A stretch of 64,000 nucleotides of DNA. It comes from Nibribacter koreensis (GTDB lineage: Bacteria; Bacteroidota; Bacteroidia; Cytophagales; Hymenobacteraceae). Within the stretch, counting starts at the first letter, position 1. The number at the start of each line of letters is the position of its first letter. The stretch lies in contig NZ_BAABGX010000001.1 in NCBI RefSeq assembly GCF_039541795.1, forward strand, positions 682,001-746,000, in the 5' to 3' direction. The position numbers were made by a program, and so were the translations under genes. The notes beneath the pieces are model-generated. The model made no database searches. It saw only the letters and a list, made by a program, of their open reading frames with translations, and was not told where the DNA came from. Shown piece by piece: positions 1 to 8,319 of this stretch.

Positions 1-201
1 AAACTGCAGGGCTCTTCCATAGAAATATATCAAAAGCTCATTGCGCAGTTTCCAACCTTGCAGTTCATTGCCAGCGGCGGCGTGACTACAATTGAAGAAG
101 TCCGTCAGTTGCGCGAAGCCGGGTTGTACGGCGCCATCATCGGCAAAGCCATCTATGAAGGCACCATCACACTGGAAGACCTAGCCAAGGAAGTGGTTTA
201 G
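1..201 (+). CDS. hisA: HisA, C-terminal end (partial)
   Basis: The frame open from base 1 to the TAG at 199-201 encodes the last 66 residues of phosphoribosylformimino-5-aminoimidazole carboxamide ribotide isomerase, a (beta/alpha)8-barrel enzyme of histidine synthesis. The visible part contains the second phosphate-binding half of the barrel: an FIASGGV strand-loop, then GLYGAIIGKAIYEG, both typical of HisA. The 5' part lies outside the window. hisF and hisIE follow on the same strand, which supports HisA rather than the related HisF. The stop codon is followed at once by an AT-rich array of repeated words. Confidence 0.9.
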   Translation, partial: KLQGSSIEIYQKLIAQFPTLQFIASGGVTTIEEVRQLREAGLYGAIIGKAIYEGTITLEDLAKEVV

Positions 202-202
202 G

Positions 203-298
203 TAATTAATAATTGATAATCAATGATTAAGAATCTCAAGGTCACGAATGCTTAGGATGCAAAGGTCTTGTGTCTAAAGTCTTGTGTCTTGAATCTGA
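203..298. repeat. Degenerate word array between hisA and hisF
   Basis: The whole hisA-hisF gap is made of near-repeated words. First come variants of AATTAATAATTGATAATCA (about 203-236), then GTCTTGTGTCT/GTCTTGTGTCTTGAATC (about 265-297). I see no promoter or gene. It belongs to the class of variable-word arrays described in the findings. Confidence 0.6.
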
Positions 299-304
299 AA
301 AAAT

Positions 305-1057
305 ATGTTAACTAAAAGAATTATTCCTTGTCTTGACATTAAGAATGGCCGCACTGTCAAAGGCGTTCGTTTTGAAGATATTAGGGATGCCGGGGACCCG
401 GTGGAACTTGCCGCGCTATATGCTAAGCAGGGCGCTGATGAATTGGTGTTTCTAGACATCACGGCAACTAATGAAAAGCGGAAGACTTTACGTGAACTGG
501 TGAGAGAGGTAGCGCGTCACATTGATATTCCGTTCACGGTGGGCGGTGGCATCAGCGCGATAGAAGATGTAGAGGTGCTTTTGCAAAACGGCGCCGACAA
601 GGTATCCGTGAACTCCTCTGCCTTACAAAGACCAGAGTTGATCACGGAGCTGGCCAACCGCTTCGGGAGCCAGTGTGTGACGGTGGCCGTTGACACCAAA
701 CACACGCCAGAAGGCTGGAAGGTATTCAGCAAGGCAGGGACCGTTGACACGGGTCTATACGCTCTGGATTGGGCCAAAGAAGTAGTGGAGCGGGGAGCGG
801 GTGAGATTTTGCTTACCTCCATGAGCAACGACGGCACCAAAGGCGGGTTTGCCCTAGACATTACCGGCGAGATTTCCAAAACCGTAGCGGTTCCCGTGAT
901 TGCCTCGGGCGGAGCTGGTACCATGCAACACTTTCTGGATGTGTTTGAAGCCGGCGCAGATGCCGCGTTGGCTGCCAGTATATTTCACTTCCAGGAGGTA
1001 CCATTGCCTGAGCTTAAACAATTTTTGAAGCAAAATCACATAGATGTTAGATGCTAG
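305..1057 (+). CDS. hisF: Imidazole glycerol phosphate synthase cyclase subunit HisF
   Basis: The 250-residue protein is the full length of HisF, the cyclase half of imidazole glycerol phosphate synthase. With HisH it converts PRFAR and ammonia to IGP and AICAR. The two catalytic aspartates are present: D11 in IPCLDIKNGR and D130 in VAVDTKH. Phosphate-binding loops are seen at GGGIS (about 80-84) and in ASGGAG. The gene sits between hisA and hisIE in the usual order of a histidine operon. The last residues (IDVRC) and the TAG stop are encoded by the first words of the downstream repeat array, so the C-terminal tail is probably repeat-derived. The start is ATG at 305. Confidence 0.96.
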   Translation: MLTKRIIPCLDIKNGRTVKGVRFEDIRDAGDPVELAALYAKQGADELVFLDITATNEKRKTLRELVREVARHIDIPFTVGGGISAIEDVEVLLQNGADKVSVNSSALQRPELITELANRFGSQCVTVAVDTKHTPEGWKVFSKAGTVDTGLYALDWAKEVVERGAGEILLTSMSNDGTKGGFALDITGEISKTVAVPVIASGGAGTMQHFLDVFEAGADAALAASIFHFQEVPLPELKQFLKQNHIDVRC

Positions 1058-1136
1058 TATCTAGACGCTAGATTTTAACTAAATGACTTCTTCATAAGGT
1101 GAGTCTAACATCTAATATCTAGCGTCTAAAATCTAA
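1041..1136. repeat. Inverted word array between hisF and hisIE
   Basis: The left arm (1041-1076) and right arm (1103-1135) are built from variants of TAGATGTTAGATGCTAG and form an imperfect inverted repeat: about 24 of 33 positions pair, more if G-T pairs are allowed. The left arm overlaps the hisF 3' end and supplies its stop codon. The same vocabulary recurs 45 kb away at 46156-46312. Confidence 0.7.
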
Positions 1137-1140
1137 AAAA

Positions 1141-1791
1141 ATGAATATAGACTTTAATAAAGGCGAAGGTTTAGTACCTGCCATCATTCAGAATGCCAAT
1201 ACCGGCAAGGTGTTGATGCTAGGCTACATGAACCAGGAGGCGTATGATCAGACACAAAAAACTGGGTTAGTCACCTTCTTTTCCCGTTCTAAAAAACGGC
1301 TTTGGACCAAAGGCGAAACCTCTGGCAATACCTTACAAGTGGTCAAAATGGAACTGGACTGCGACCAGGATACGCTTCTTGTATTGGTGAACCCCACCGG
1401 GCCTGCCTGTCACCGCAACACTGAGACCTGTTTTGACAAAGAAGGTGAAGCAGCTTCTTACCATTTACAAAGTTTCCAGAAGTTTACGCCTACAGAAAAG
1501 GCCCTGCAGTTTATTGCGCAGCTGGAGCAAACCATCAAAGAGCGTAGACAAACCCCCATTGAAGGGTCGTACACCAACTTTTTGTTTGATCGCGGCCTCA
1601 ATAAAATAGCCCAGAAGGTAGGTGAAGAGGCGGTAGAAGTAGTGATTGATGCCGTAGCCGGCCAAACCGAGACCATGAAAGGTGAAGCCGCTGATTTGCT
1701 GTTTCATATACTAGTGCTCTTAGAAGCCTCTGGCTCATCCTTAGCTGAAGTGGTGGAAGTGCTTGAAAGCCGGCATAAGCCCCGCAAGTAA
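1141..1791 (+). CDS. hisIE: Bifunctional phosphoribosyl-AMP cyclohydrolase / phosphoribosyl-ATP pyrophosphatase
   Basis: This 216-residue fusion protein carries out steps 2 and 3 of histidine synthesis. The N-terminal half (about 1-105) is HisI, with MLGYMNQEA, the TFFSRSKKRLWTKGETSGN signature and metal-binding DCDQD and PTGPACH motifs. The C-terminal half (about 125-216) is HisE, with the EEAVEVVIDA and GEAADLLFHILVLL helices of the MazG-like fold. The length is normal for the fused form. It follows hisF on the same strand and appears to be the last gene of the operon; the next gene is convergent. Confidence 0.96.
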   Translation: MNIDFNKGEGLVPAIIQNANTGKVLMLGYMNQEAYDQTQKTGLVTFFSRSKKRLWTKGETSGNTLQVVKMELDCDQDTLLVLVNPTGPACHRNTETCFDKEGEAASYHLQSFQKFTPTEKALQFIAQLEQTIKERRQTPIEGSYTNFLFDRGLNKIAQKVGEEAVEVVIDAVAGQTETMKGEAADLLFHILVLLEASGSSLAEVVEVLESRHKPRK

Positions 1792-1861
1792 CAACCTTTA
1801 TTGCATCATAGACGCAATTTAGCTAGCCTGTTAGAGTCAGATTTGGTCTGGCCTTGACAGG

Positions 1862-2434
1862 CTAGTTTGCTTTTAAATGGTTCTTCAATTGCATCAGGTA
1901 TCTGATTAAAACATCCTGCAAAGGGTAGTTAGGCTGTAGCAAATATTGCTGGGCAATTCCGTCTAAAGTGGCTACCAGAAGATGGGCTTCGGCGGAAGGA
2001 GAGGTGGAGCCTGCTTCGGCTAGGTGATGCGTGAGTGACTGTAATACCTTTTGGTTTTCTGCTTGTCCTTCTTGCTCCAGCGTCTTCACCACGTAAGACT
2101 GTAGCCTTAGGCTGCCATACAGTTTGCAAAAGTTCTGGTGCTGGTCCAGGGCCTTGAACGTGGATTTGATATGATGTTCCAGAAATTGAAGGCCTGTCAA
2201 ATTCTCCTGCGTCTCAAACACCTCTAAATATACCCGGCGTCCTCTTGTTAAAATTTCGCGTAGCACTTCTTCTTTGCTTTTAAAGTAATTGTAGAGCAGC
2301 CCTAAGGAAATTCCTGCTTTCTCAGCTATCTGCCTGATGGAGGTACAGTCATATCCTTGTTCTGAGAATAGTTCTGTGGCGGCATCCAAAATATTCTGAA
2401 GGCTTATTTCTTTCTGTAATACGCGTTTACTCAT
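1862..2434 (-). CDS. TetR/AcrR family transcriptional regulator
   Basis: A 190-residue regulator with an N-terminal TetR helix-turn-helix (IRQIAEKAGISLGLLYNYFKSKEEVL, here described by its outer residues: helix 2 IRQIAEKAG and recognition region LLYNYFKSKE). The C-terminal ligand domain is helical and not recognisable by sequence. I place the start at the ATG at 2434 (MSKRVLQKE). A TTG seven codons upstream would put the start inside a 14-bp palindrome (2441-2454) that looks like this protein's own operator. The gene is monocistronic and converges with hisIE, and no target gene is divergent from it. Target and ligand are unknown. Confidence 0.85.
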   Translation of the reverse strand: MSKRVLQKEISLQNILDAATELFSEQGYDCTSIRQIAEKAGISLGLLYNYFKSKEEVLREILTRGRRVYLEVFETQENLTGLQFLEHHIKSTFKALDQHQNFCKLYGSLRLQSYVVKTLEQEGQAENQKVLQSLTHHLAEAGSTSPSAEAHLLVATLDGIAQQYLLQPNYPLQDVLIRYLMQLKNHLKAN

Positions 2435-2440
2435 AATGAA

Positions 2441-2454
2441 TGAACAATTGTTCA
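2441..2454. promoter_or_regulatory. Candidate TetR operator (14-bp palindrome)
   Basis: TGAACAATTGTTCA is a perfect palindrome 7 bp upstream of the tetR-family start codon at 2434. Self-repression through such a site is usual for this family; here it is inferred from position and symmetry only. Confidence 0.55.
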
Positions 2455-2487
2455 ATGTAAATAGCTGTTTTCTGATTGAATAGAAAA

Positions 2488-2535
2488 GCTCCCGTTTTTG
2501 GCCTGTTTTGTTAGAATCAGGCCAAAAACGGGAGC
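2488..2535. repeat. 38-bp palindrome family, copy 1 (extended arms)
   Basis: Core 2493-2530, with locus-specific extra arms GCTCC/GGAGC making a 48-bp inverted repeat. It lies between the 5' end of the TetR gene and the 3' end of the LytTR gene, and could terminate the latter. Confidence 0.85.
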
Positions 2536-2555
2536 TAAGTCAATTACGCTATGGC

Positions 2556-3266
2556 TTAAAGCTTGTTAATGCGACCGTAGAATTTGCTTTGGTAAGAGCC
2601 GCCAATGGGAATGTATTTGTCTTGCATGAAGACAGAATCATCTTCTATCAACTCAATGCGCTTGAGGTTGATGATGAACGACCGGTGAATGCGCATGAAC
2701 TGGTCTACCGGCAGCTTTTGGTCAATGGCACTCATGGTGGTGTAGACAATGTGTTTCTTGGTGTCTGTATTAATGACCACATAGTCTCCCCGAGCCTCAA
2801 TAAAAGCTATGTTTTGCAAGTTCACCTTGATGATCTTGTTGTCCACTTTCACAAACAGCTCATCTGGTTGCACAGACGTAATGGTGCTGGACGCTTCTAA
2901 CTTTTTAGTGGTATTGAGCACGGCCTGGGTAAACCGCGTAAAATCAACGGGCTTAAGAAGGTAGTCAGATACCTGCAGCTCAAAGGCCTGTATGGCAAAG
3001 TCTTTATGAGAGGTGATAAGGATTGTATGCGGTTTTTTGGGCAAGGTGCGCAGCAGTTCCAAACCAGACATCTCAGGCATCTCTACGTCCAGAAAAAGAA
3101 TATCTACCCCATCATTGTTTAAGAGCCAAGCCAGACCTTCTCTACTAGAGCTAAAGCTTTTGACCAATTCAAGGGACGGGGTAGCCTGGATATGACGCTC
3201 CAAAATTAAACGGCTAAGGTCATCGTCGTCAATAACAATGGATCGGTAGGTAGTTTCTTTTTTCAA
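2556..3266 (-). CDS. LytTR-family response regulator
   Basis: A 236-residue protein with an N-terminal receiver domain (about 8-125) and a C-terminal LytTR DNA-binding domain (about 135-236). In the receiver the acidic cluster is DDDD at 13-16, the phospho-acceptor is D60 in DILFLDVEMP, and the conserved lysine is K105 in DYLLKPVD. The LytTR domain shows the FVKVDNKIIKV, YVVI and FMRIHRSFIINL strands typical of AgrA/LytR DNA binders. No histidine kinase is adjacent; the partner must be encoded elsewhere. The 265-bp gap upstream (3267-3531) holds nothing I recognise. Confidence 0.92.
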   Translation of the reverse strand: MKKETTYRSIVIDDDDLSRLILERHIQATPSLELVKSFSSSREGLAWLLNNDGVDILFLDVEMPEMSGLELLRTLPKKPHTILITSHKDFAIQAFELQVSDYLLKPVDFTRFTQAVLNTTKKLEASSTITSVQPDELFVKVDNKIIKVNLQNIAFIEARGDYVVINTDTKKHIVYTTMSAIDQKLPVDQFMRIHRSFIINLKRIELIEDDSVFMQDKYIPIGGSYQSKFYGRINKL

Positions 3267-3531
3267 GATGTCAGGCGTTGGTGAATCATTGGTTACCCAT
3301 TGGCAGGCGGTGACAAACTTTGTCTACTACAAGGAAAAAAGCTTTTGGTTTTTACGGTATAAAAATCAGTTTGTGATTTCCTGGTCTTTCAAATATAAGG
3401 CAAAGAATGCCAGCCTGTAAGCATAATCCCTATTAATTCTACGGTTTTATACGCAAAACTTCCTGCCCGCAGGGTACAACCCAGTTATTTAAACACGTAT
3501 AACAGGCACTATCAACTATTAATCAATTTCT

Positions 3532-4278
3532 GTGCTACCGGTATCCCTTTTAAATAAGCTACAAATTTTAACCCAGCCAGATGATTCCACCTGCGGGCCT
3601 ACCAGTCTCCATGCGGTCTATCAGTATTTTAAGGATGACGTCTCCCTGGAGGATGTCATTGCAGAAGTGTCTTTTTTAGAAGAAGGCGGAACGCTGGCCG
3701 TATTACTGGGCTCGCATGCCTTGCGCCGTGGGTACAAAGTGCATATCTATTCTTACAACCTGCATGTGTTTGACCCCACCTGGTTTAAGATGCCCAATGA
3801 GAAAATCATCCAGAACCTGCAGGAACAACTCTTATATAAGAAAGACGCCAAGCTACAACTGGCCACCCATGCCTACATTGAGTTCCTGAGCCTGGGCGGC
3901 GAACTGCGCTACAAAGACCTCACGCCAGATCTCCTAAACCAATATTTCTCCAAGGGCATTCCCATGCTGTCAGGACTAAGTGCCACCTACTTGTACAACT
4001 GCGCCCGGGAGAGAACCAATGAACGGGATGAGTCTGTATTTGATGATGTGCGCGGTGAACCCATGGGCCATTTTGTGGTACTGGCTGGTTTTGTAGACGA
4101 CCAGGACAAGGAGCACGTGATTGTGGCAGACCCTTACCAGGAGAACCCGCTGTTCAGAAACAACTACTACAATGTGCCTATTTCACGCTTGATCAATGCC
4201 ATTATGCTGGGCATTGTCACGTATGATGCCAACCTATTGGTAATACAACCTAAAGATTCAAATCCCCCTATAGCTTAA
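3532..4278 (+). CDS. C39-like papain-fold peptidase/transferase of an amidoligase cassette
   Basis: A 248-residue cytosolic protein with no signal peptide. A C39/BtrH-like catalytic triad can be proposed: C21 in DSTCGPTSL, H180 in MGHFVVLAGF, and D200 in VADPY. The family includes double-glycine peptidases and acyltransferases that work on peptide or amide substrates; which it is here cannot be read from sequence. The start is GTG at 3532, since no ATG precedes the Cys motif. It is the first gene of a four-gene run: 10 bp separate it from the ATP-grasp gene. In context it probably releases, transfers or trims a peptide made by the two ligases downstream. Confidence 0.75.
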   Translation: MLPVSLLNKLQILTQPDDSTCGPTSLHAVYQYFKDDVSLEDVIAEVSFLEEGGTLAVLLGSHALRRGYKVHIYSYNLHVFDPTWFKMPNEKIIQNLQEQLLYKKDAKLQLATHAYIEFLSLGGELRYKDLTPDLLNQYFSKGIPMLSGLSATYLYNCARERTNERDESVFDDVRGEPMGHFVVLAGFVDDQDKEHVIVADPYQENPLFRNNYYNVPISRLINAIMLGIVTYDANLLVIQPKDSNPPIA

Positions 4279-4288
4279 TTCCTAATCC

Positions 4289-5773
4289 ATGCGCAAACTT
4301 GTAGTAGTCAATAACCCAAAAGACTGGGACATTGACATTGAAGAGGTGGAAGTGATAGACGCGCAACGCTATCTGACAGACCCTACTTATATTGAAATGA
4401 AAAGTGCCCGGGTGTTCAACCTGTGCCGCTCCTATAAATACCAGAGCAGTGGCTATTATGTCTCTCTCTTGGCCGAAGCCAGAGGCCATAGGGCCATTCC
4501 CAATGTGACTACCATCCAGGACATGAAGTCCCAGACCATTGTGCGGGCCATCACAGATGAGATCAATGAGACCATTCAGAAAAGTCTGGCCAAGCTCAAG
4601 TCTAAGAATTTTACCTTAAGCATCTACTTCGGGCAGAACGTGGCCAAGCAGTATGAGAAGCTGAGCAAGCAGTTGCATGATCTGTTTCAGGCACCGCTGT
4701 TGCGCGCGCAGTTTGTGTACAACAAAGAATGGGTGCTGGAAAGCATTTCGCCCATTCCGGTGAACGAGGTGCCGGAGCACCATGAAAAGTACATGATGAA
4801 GTATGCTAAGGCATATTTTGCCCGCAATCGTTTTTCCAGCGCGCGCGTGAGCAAGAAAGTCTATGACCTGGCCATATTGGTAAACCCTGGAGAGAAAGAC
4901 CCGCCCTCTAATGACAAGGCTCTGCAGAATTTCATTGACGCGGCGGGGGCCTTGGGCTTTTACACCGAGCTCATCACCAAAGAGGACTACCGCCGCCTTT
5001 CTGAGTTTGACGCCCTGTTCATAAGGGAAACCACCTCGGTGAACCACCACACTTATAGATTTGCGCGGCGTGCCCACGCAGATGGCCTGGTGGTGATTGA
5101 TGACCCGGTGTCTATTCTGCGCTGTACCAACAAAGTGTACCTGGCGGAGCTTTTGACCAAGGCCAAGGTGAACATCCCCAAAACCATGATCATTCATAGG
5201 GACAACTGCGTCAAGGTGGTGGAAGAGCTGGGATTGCCCTGCGTGCTTAAAAAACCGGACAGCTCTTTCTCACAGGGCGTAGTCAAGGTTAAAACCGAGG
5301 AAGAACTGCAGGAGCAGCTAAAAGAAATGCTCTATGAGTCTGACTTGATCATTGGGCAGGAATTTAAACCCACCGACTTTGACTGGCGCATTGGCATCAT
5401 GGACAAACAACCACTGTATGCCTGCAAATACTTCATGGCCAAAGACCATTGGCAGATTTATAACTGGGAAGGAAAGAAAAAAGACGTAGCCGGCGATTTT
5501 GAAACCGTCCCTTTTGCCGAGGTACCTTTCTTTGTCCTGCACACCGCCATGAAAGCGGCCAACCTTATTGGGGACGGCTTGTACGGCGTTGACTTGAAAG
5601 AAATTGACGGCAAAGCCTACATCATAGAGGTGAATGACAATCCTAACATTGACGCGGGTGTAGAAGATCAGATCCTGAAAAAGGATTTATACCTCACCAT
5701 ATTAAAGTCCATCAAGCGCCGCATTGAACTCCAGAAAAATATAGTGAACAACAATAACCATGAGTCTAGCTAA
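4289..5773 (+). CDS. RimK-like ATP-grasp ligase with N-terminal RLAN-type domain
   Basis: A 494-residue protein. Residues about 1-150 match the domain found ahead of some RimK-like ligases (VVVNNPKDW start, FNLCRSYKYQSSGYY). A linker is followed by a pre-ATP-grasp region (DLAILVNPGE, about 195) and an ATP-grasp fold from about 270 to 480. The last part contains VLKKPDSSFSQGVVKV (nucleotide-binding lysine), DFDWRIGIMD, and the Mg-binding VNDNPNID. Such enzymes form amide or peptide bonds by way of an acyl-phosphate. The next gene starts 14 bp inside this one, implying translational coupling. The substrate is unknown; ribosomal protein S6 glutamylation is not implied. Confidence 0.85.
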   Translation: MRKLVVVNNPKDWDIDIEEVEVIDAQRYLTDPTYIEMKSARVFNLCRSYKYQSSGYYVSLLAEARGHRAIPNVTTIQDMKSQTIVRAITDEINETIQKSLAKLKSKNFTLSIYFGQNVAKQYEKLSKQLHDLFQAPLLRAQFVYNKEWVLESISPIPVNEVPEHHEKYMMKYAKAYFARNRFSSARVSKKVYDLAILVNPGEKDPPSNDKALQNFIDAAGALGFYTELITKEDYRRLSEFDALFIRETTSVNHHTYRFARRAHADGLVVIDDPVSILRCTNKVYLAELLTKAKVNIPKTMIIHRDNCVKVVEELGLPCVLKKPDSSFSQGVVKVKTEEELQEQLKEMLYESDLIIGQEFKPTDFDWRIGIMDKQPLYACKYFMAKDHWQIYNWEGKKKDVAGDFETVPFAEVPFFVLHTAMKAANLIGDGLYGVDLKEIDGKAYIIEVNDNPNIDAGVEDQILKKDLYLTILKSIKRRIELQKNIVNNNNHESS

Positions 5774-7001
5774 GAAAATAGGTTTGTTTGCCGGCTATGG
5801 CGTAGAGATGGAGTACATGATAGTGCACCGTGACTCCTTGCAGGTATTGCCCATCACAGACCAGGTCTTGCAAGCCGAGGCCGGTGAAATCACCTCTGAC
5901 GTGGAGCGCGGAGACATGGCCTGGTCCAATGAATTGGTGTTGCACGTATTGGAATTGAAAACCAACGGTCCTGCCAAATCCTTAAGTGGGCTTCATCAAA
6001 AGTTTCATGGCGAGGTGAGACGCATCAATGACTTGCTAGCGCCCATGAACGCCATGCTGTTGCCAACGGGTGCGCATCCGTTCATGGACCCTTTCACGGA
6101 AACTAAGCTGTGGCCCCATGATTCTAGTGAGATTTATGAAGCCTACAATAAGGTCTTCAACTGCCAGGGCCATGGTTGGGCCAATCTGCAGAGCACGCAC
6201 CTCAACCTGCCTTTTGCTAGTGATGATGAATTTGGAAGATTGCACGCTGCCATCCGGTTGATTCTGCCTTTAATTCCGGCCTTGTCGGCGGCATCTCCCT
6301 TGCTAGACGGGAAAGTTTCTGGATTGCTAGATACCAGGTTAGAGGTTTACAGAAAGAACCAGCAAAAGGTACCGCAAATAGCAGGAGATATGGTGCCAGA
6401 GGCAGTGTTCACGCAGGCAGACTATGACGCGCGCATTTTCCAGCCTATGTTCCAAGCTATTGCCCCTTTTGACCCAGACGGTATTCTGCAGGAAGAGTTC
6501 CTTAATTCCAGAGGCGCCATTGCACGGTTCAGCAGAGGGACCATCGAAATAAGGATTATTGACAACCAAGAATGCCCGCTGGCAGACATGGCCATTGTCA
6601 CGTTGATCACCGAGGTCTTGAAAAAGTTAGTGGCAGAGGAGCCGAGCTCTTTTTCAAAACAGCAAGAGATAGACACCTCTAAACTATCCGCAGTTTTTGT
6701 CCAATGTCTGAAAAACGGCCGAAAAACGGAAGTGACGGACGCCGCTTACCTAGAGGCACTAGGACTACCTGCAACACCTGCAACCGTAGGTGACATTTGG
6801 AATGACTTATGGGCCCAGGTGAAAGGCAGCGATGCTTTTGATCCAGAAACCACTCAGGCCATCAACACCATCATAACCAGGGGAAACTTAGCAGAGCGTA
6901 TGCTTTCTGTCTTAGGTAACACCCCTGGCTTAGAAGAAATTAAAACCCTTTACCGTGATTTAGCGAATTGCTTAAGTACTAACCAACTTTTCATTCCATG
7001 A
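5760..7001 (+). CDS. GCS2-type carboxylate-amine ligase
   Basis: A 413-residue member of the glutamate-cysteine ligase family 2 (YbdK/EgtA-like). The N-terminal GYGVEMEYMIV carries the two metal-binding glutamates (E16, E18). Further family blocks are STHLNLPF and, near 260, FSRGTIEIRIIDNQECP. These enzymes activate a gamma-carboxylate with ATP and join it to an amine. True gamma-glutamylcysteine synthesis cannot be assumed, as no glutathione synthetase is adjacent. The gene overlaps the ATP-grasp gene by 14 bp and the next gene by 4 bp (ATGA), so all are probably made from one transcript. Confidence 0.85.
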   Translation: MSLAKKIGLFAGYGVEMEYMIVHRDSLQVLPITDQVLQAEAGEITSDVERGDMAWSNELVLHVLELKTNGPAKSLSGLHQKFHGEVRRINDLLAPMNAMLLPTGAHPFMDPFTETKLWPHDSSEIYEAYNKVFNCQGHGWANLQSTHLNLPFASDDEFGRLHAAIRLILPLIPALSAASPLLDGKVSGLLDTRLEVYRKNQQKVPQIAGDMVPEAVFTQADYDARIFQPMFQAIAPFDPDGILQEEFLNSRGAIARFSRGTIEIRIIDNQECPLADMAIVTLITEVLKKLVAEEPSSFSKQQEIDTSKLSAVFVQCLKNGRKTEVTDAAYLEALGLPATPATVGDIWNDLWAQVKGSDAFDPETTQAINTIITRGNLAERMLSVLGNTPGLEEIKTLYRDLANCLSTNQLFIP

Positions 7002-7705
7002 GTCAGGACAAAAGGAAGGTACTCATTACGTGTGAACATGGCGGCAATGACGTGCCTCCAGAATTTAATGCTGCTTTTGACGGGGCCGAGGAAGCGCTTG
7101 CCTCGCACAGAGGGTATGACATTGGGGCACTGGACCTGTTTAAAGCCTTTGCTCAATCAAGTTCTGCTGATGCCTCCTTTTCAAGCACCACCAGTAGGTT
7201 GCTGGTAGAACTGAACAGGTCCCGCCATCATCCCAAGCTGTTCTCAGAATTTACCCACCCGCTCCCCGAAGAGGAGAAGCGCAAAATTGTGACCCATTAC
7301 TACGCACCATACCGGGAGCAGGTAGAAGAGCAAATAAATGACTGGATACAGGGCGGCTTTCACGTGCTACACCTGTCTGTCCATAGCTTTACGCCGGTCT
7401 TGGACGGCGACAAACGCAAGGCAGACATAGGCCTGCTCTACAATCCCAGTCGTGAGCGGGAGCAATTGTTCGCGTCTAAATGGCGGCAGGAGATAAGCCG
7501 GTTAAACAGTGATTACAAGGTGCGGTACAACTACCCATACAAAGGCACCTCAGACGGCTTTGTCACGCTGTTAAGAAGAAAGCACGCCGCAGAAGAATAC
7601 GCCGGTCTGGAGCTGGAAGTAAATCAGAAGTTTGCCATGGGCAACGCAGAAGAATGGAAGAACCTGCAAACGGTTTTGGTAAGCTCATTTGAAAAGTCGC
7701 TTTAA
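6998..7705 (+). CDS. N-formylglutamate amidohydrolase family protein
   Basis: A 235-residue protein with the family's zinc-hydrolase signatures: ITCEHGGNDVP at the N-terminus, SHRGYDIGAL (about 37-46), LLVELNRSRHH, LSVHSF, and a C-terminal LELEVNQKF. The fold resembles carboxypeptidase-like zinc hydrolases, and characterised members remove formyl from N-formylglutamate in histidine breakdown. No hut genes are nearby. It is the last gene of the ligase cassette, and its ATG overlaps the previous TGA. It therefore more likely cleaves or edits an amide product made by the two ligases. Confidence 0.82.
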   Translation: MSQDKRKVLITCEHGGNDVPPEFNAAFDGAEEALASHRGYDIGALDLFKAFAQSSSADASFSSTTSRLLVELNRSRHHPKLFSEFTHPLPEEEKRKIVTHYYAPYREQVEEQINDWIQGGFHVLHLSVHSFTPVLDGDKRKADIGLLYNPSREREQLFASKWRQEISRLNSDYKVRYNYPYKGTSDGFVTLLRRKHAAEEYAGLELEVNQKFAMGNAEEWKNLQTVLVSSFEKSL

Positions 7706-7786
7706 CCTAATGCCGTAGAATAGAGTATAAGAGGCAAATTGGAATATAGTCCAATTGATATCCTGTTCTACCTAAAACATAAAACT

Positions 7787-8188
7787 ATGAATTTTCTTCT
7801 TGATCTATTGGTAAGCGCCGGGGTGCTTTTGCTCATGGCCTACATCTTGCCGCAAGTAACCATTAAAAGCTTTTGGACCGCCCTTTGGGTTGCCATTTTG
7901 GTGGGTATCTTAAACGTATTGATTGGCTGGTTGCTTTCTTTTGTGCTCAACCTGTTCACCTTCTTCTTGCTAGAGTTTATTGTCAAGGTGATTGTGTCTG
8001 CCATTGTCATCAAGATAGCTGATAAATTGGTGCGCAACTTTGAGATCAAAGGCTTCTGGCCGGCTTTGGTGATTGCCTTGGCTTTGTCTGCGGCCAGCAC
8101 CTTGGTCAACCGCTCAGATGAAGATGAGGTACGTGATGAAGAATATGGTTTTGTCCTGCCTGCGCAAGCAGAAGTATTGAAAGCCTAA
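7787..8188 (+). CDS. Phage holin family 4-like integral membrane protein
   Basis: A 133-residue hydrophobic protein with four predicted membrane segments (about 4-20, 25-42, 45-70, 83-103) and a short acidic cytoplasmic tail. It matches the widespread small-membrane-protein family annotated as holin superfamily IV, found in chromosomes without phage context; a lytic role is not implied. The ATG at 7787 is chosen over an upstream TTG because the latter adds a polar leader ahead of the first membrane helix. It lies 81 bp after the ligase cassette, with its own downstream terminator. Confidence 0.75.
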   Translation: MNFLLDLLVSAGVLLLMAYILPQVTIKSFWTALWVAILVGILNVLIGWLLSFVLNLFTFFLLEFIVKVIVSAIVIKIADKLVRNFEIKGFWPALVIALALSAASTLVNRSDEDEVRDEEYGFVLPAQAEVLKA

Positions 8189-8203
8189 CTACTTTAAAGT
8201 AAT

Positions 8204-8245
8204 AAACATAAAGGCCGTCCTTGCAAAAGGGCGGCCTTTATGTTT
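8204..8245. terminator. Bidirectional hairpin terminator
   Basis: A 17-bp stem (8204-8220 with 8229-8245; one G-T pair) and an 8-base loop. A/T-rich flanks on both sides give U-runs in either direction. It sits between the converging holin-like and nucleoid-protein genes. Confidence 0.85.
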
Positions 8246-8279
8246 TATGCAAGGGTATGACAGGAGGGAACCTTGCTTC

Positions 8280-8317
8280 CGTTTTTGGCCTGTTTTCTGG
8301 AAAACAAGCCAGTAACG
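8280..8317. repeat. 38-bp palindrome family, copy 2
   Basis: The left arm is intact and the right arm degraded (AAGCCAGTAACG). It ends 2 bp before the stop codon of the minus-strand gene at 8320. Confidence 0.8.
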
Positions 8318-8319
8318 AC

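Noticed and set aside
2508..2900. Open frame of 130 codons on the plus strand opposite the LytTR gene
   Set aside because: It starts within palindrome copy 1 and is antisense to a clear response regulator; no domain or start signal.
4616..5197. Open frame of 193 codons opposite the ATP-grasp gene
   Set aside because: It shadows a conserved coding region; no protein-like features.
7787..8188. Holin-like gene as evidence of a prophage
   Set aside because: No endolysin, structural or integrase genes nearby; this family is common in chromosomes.
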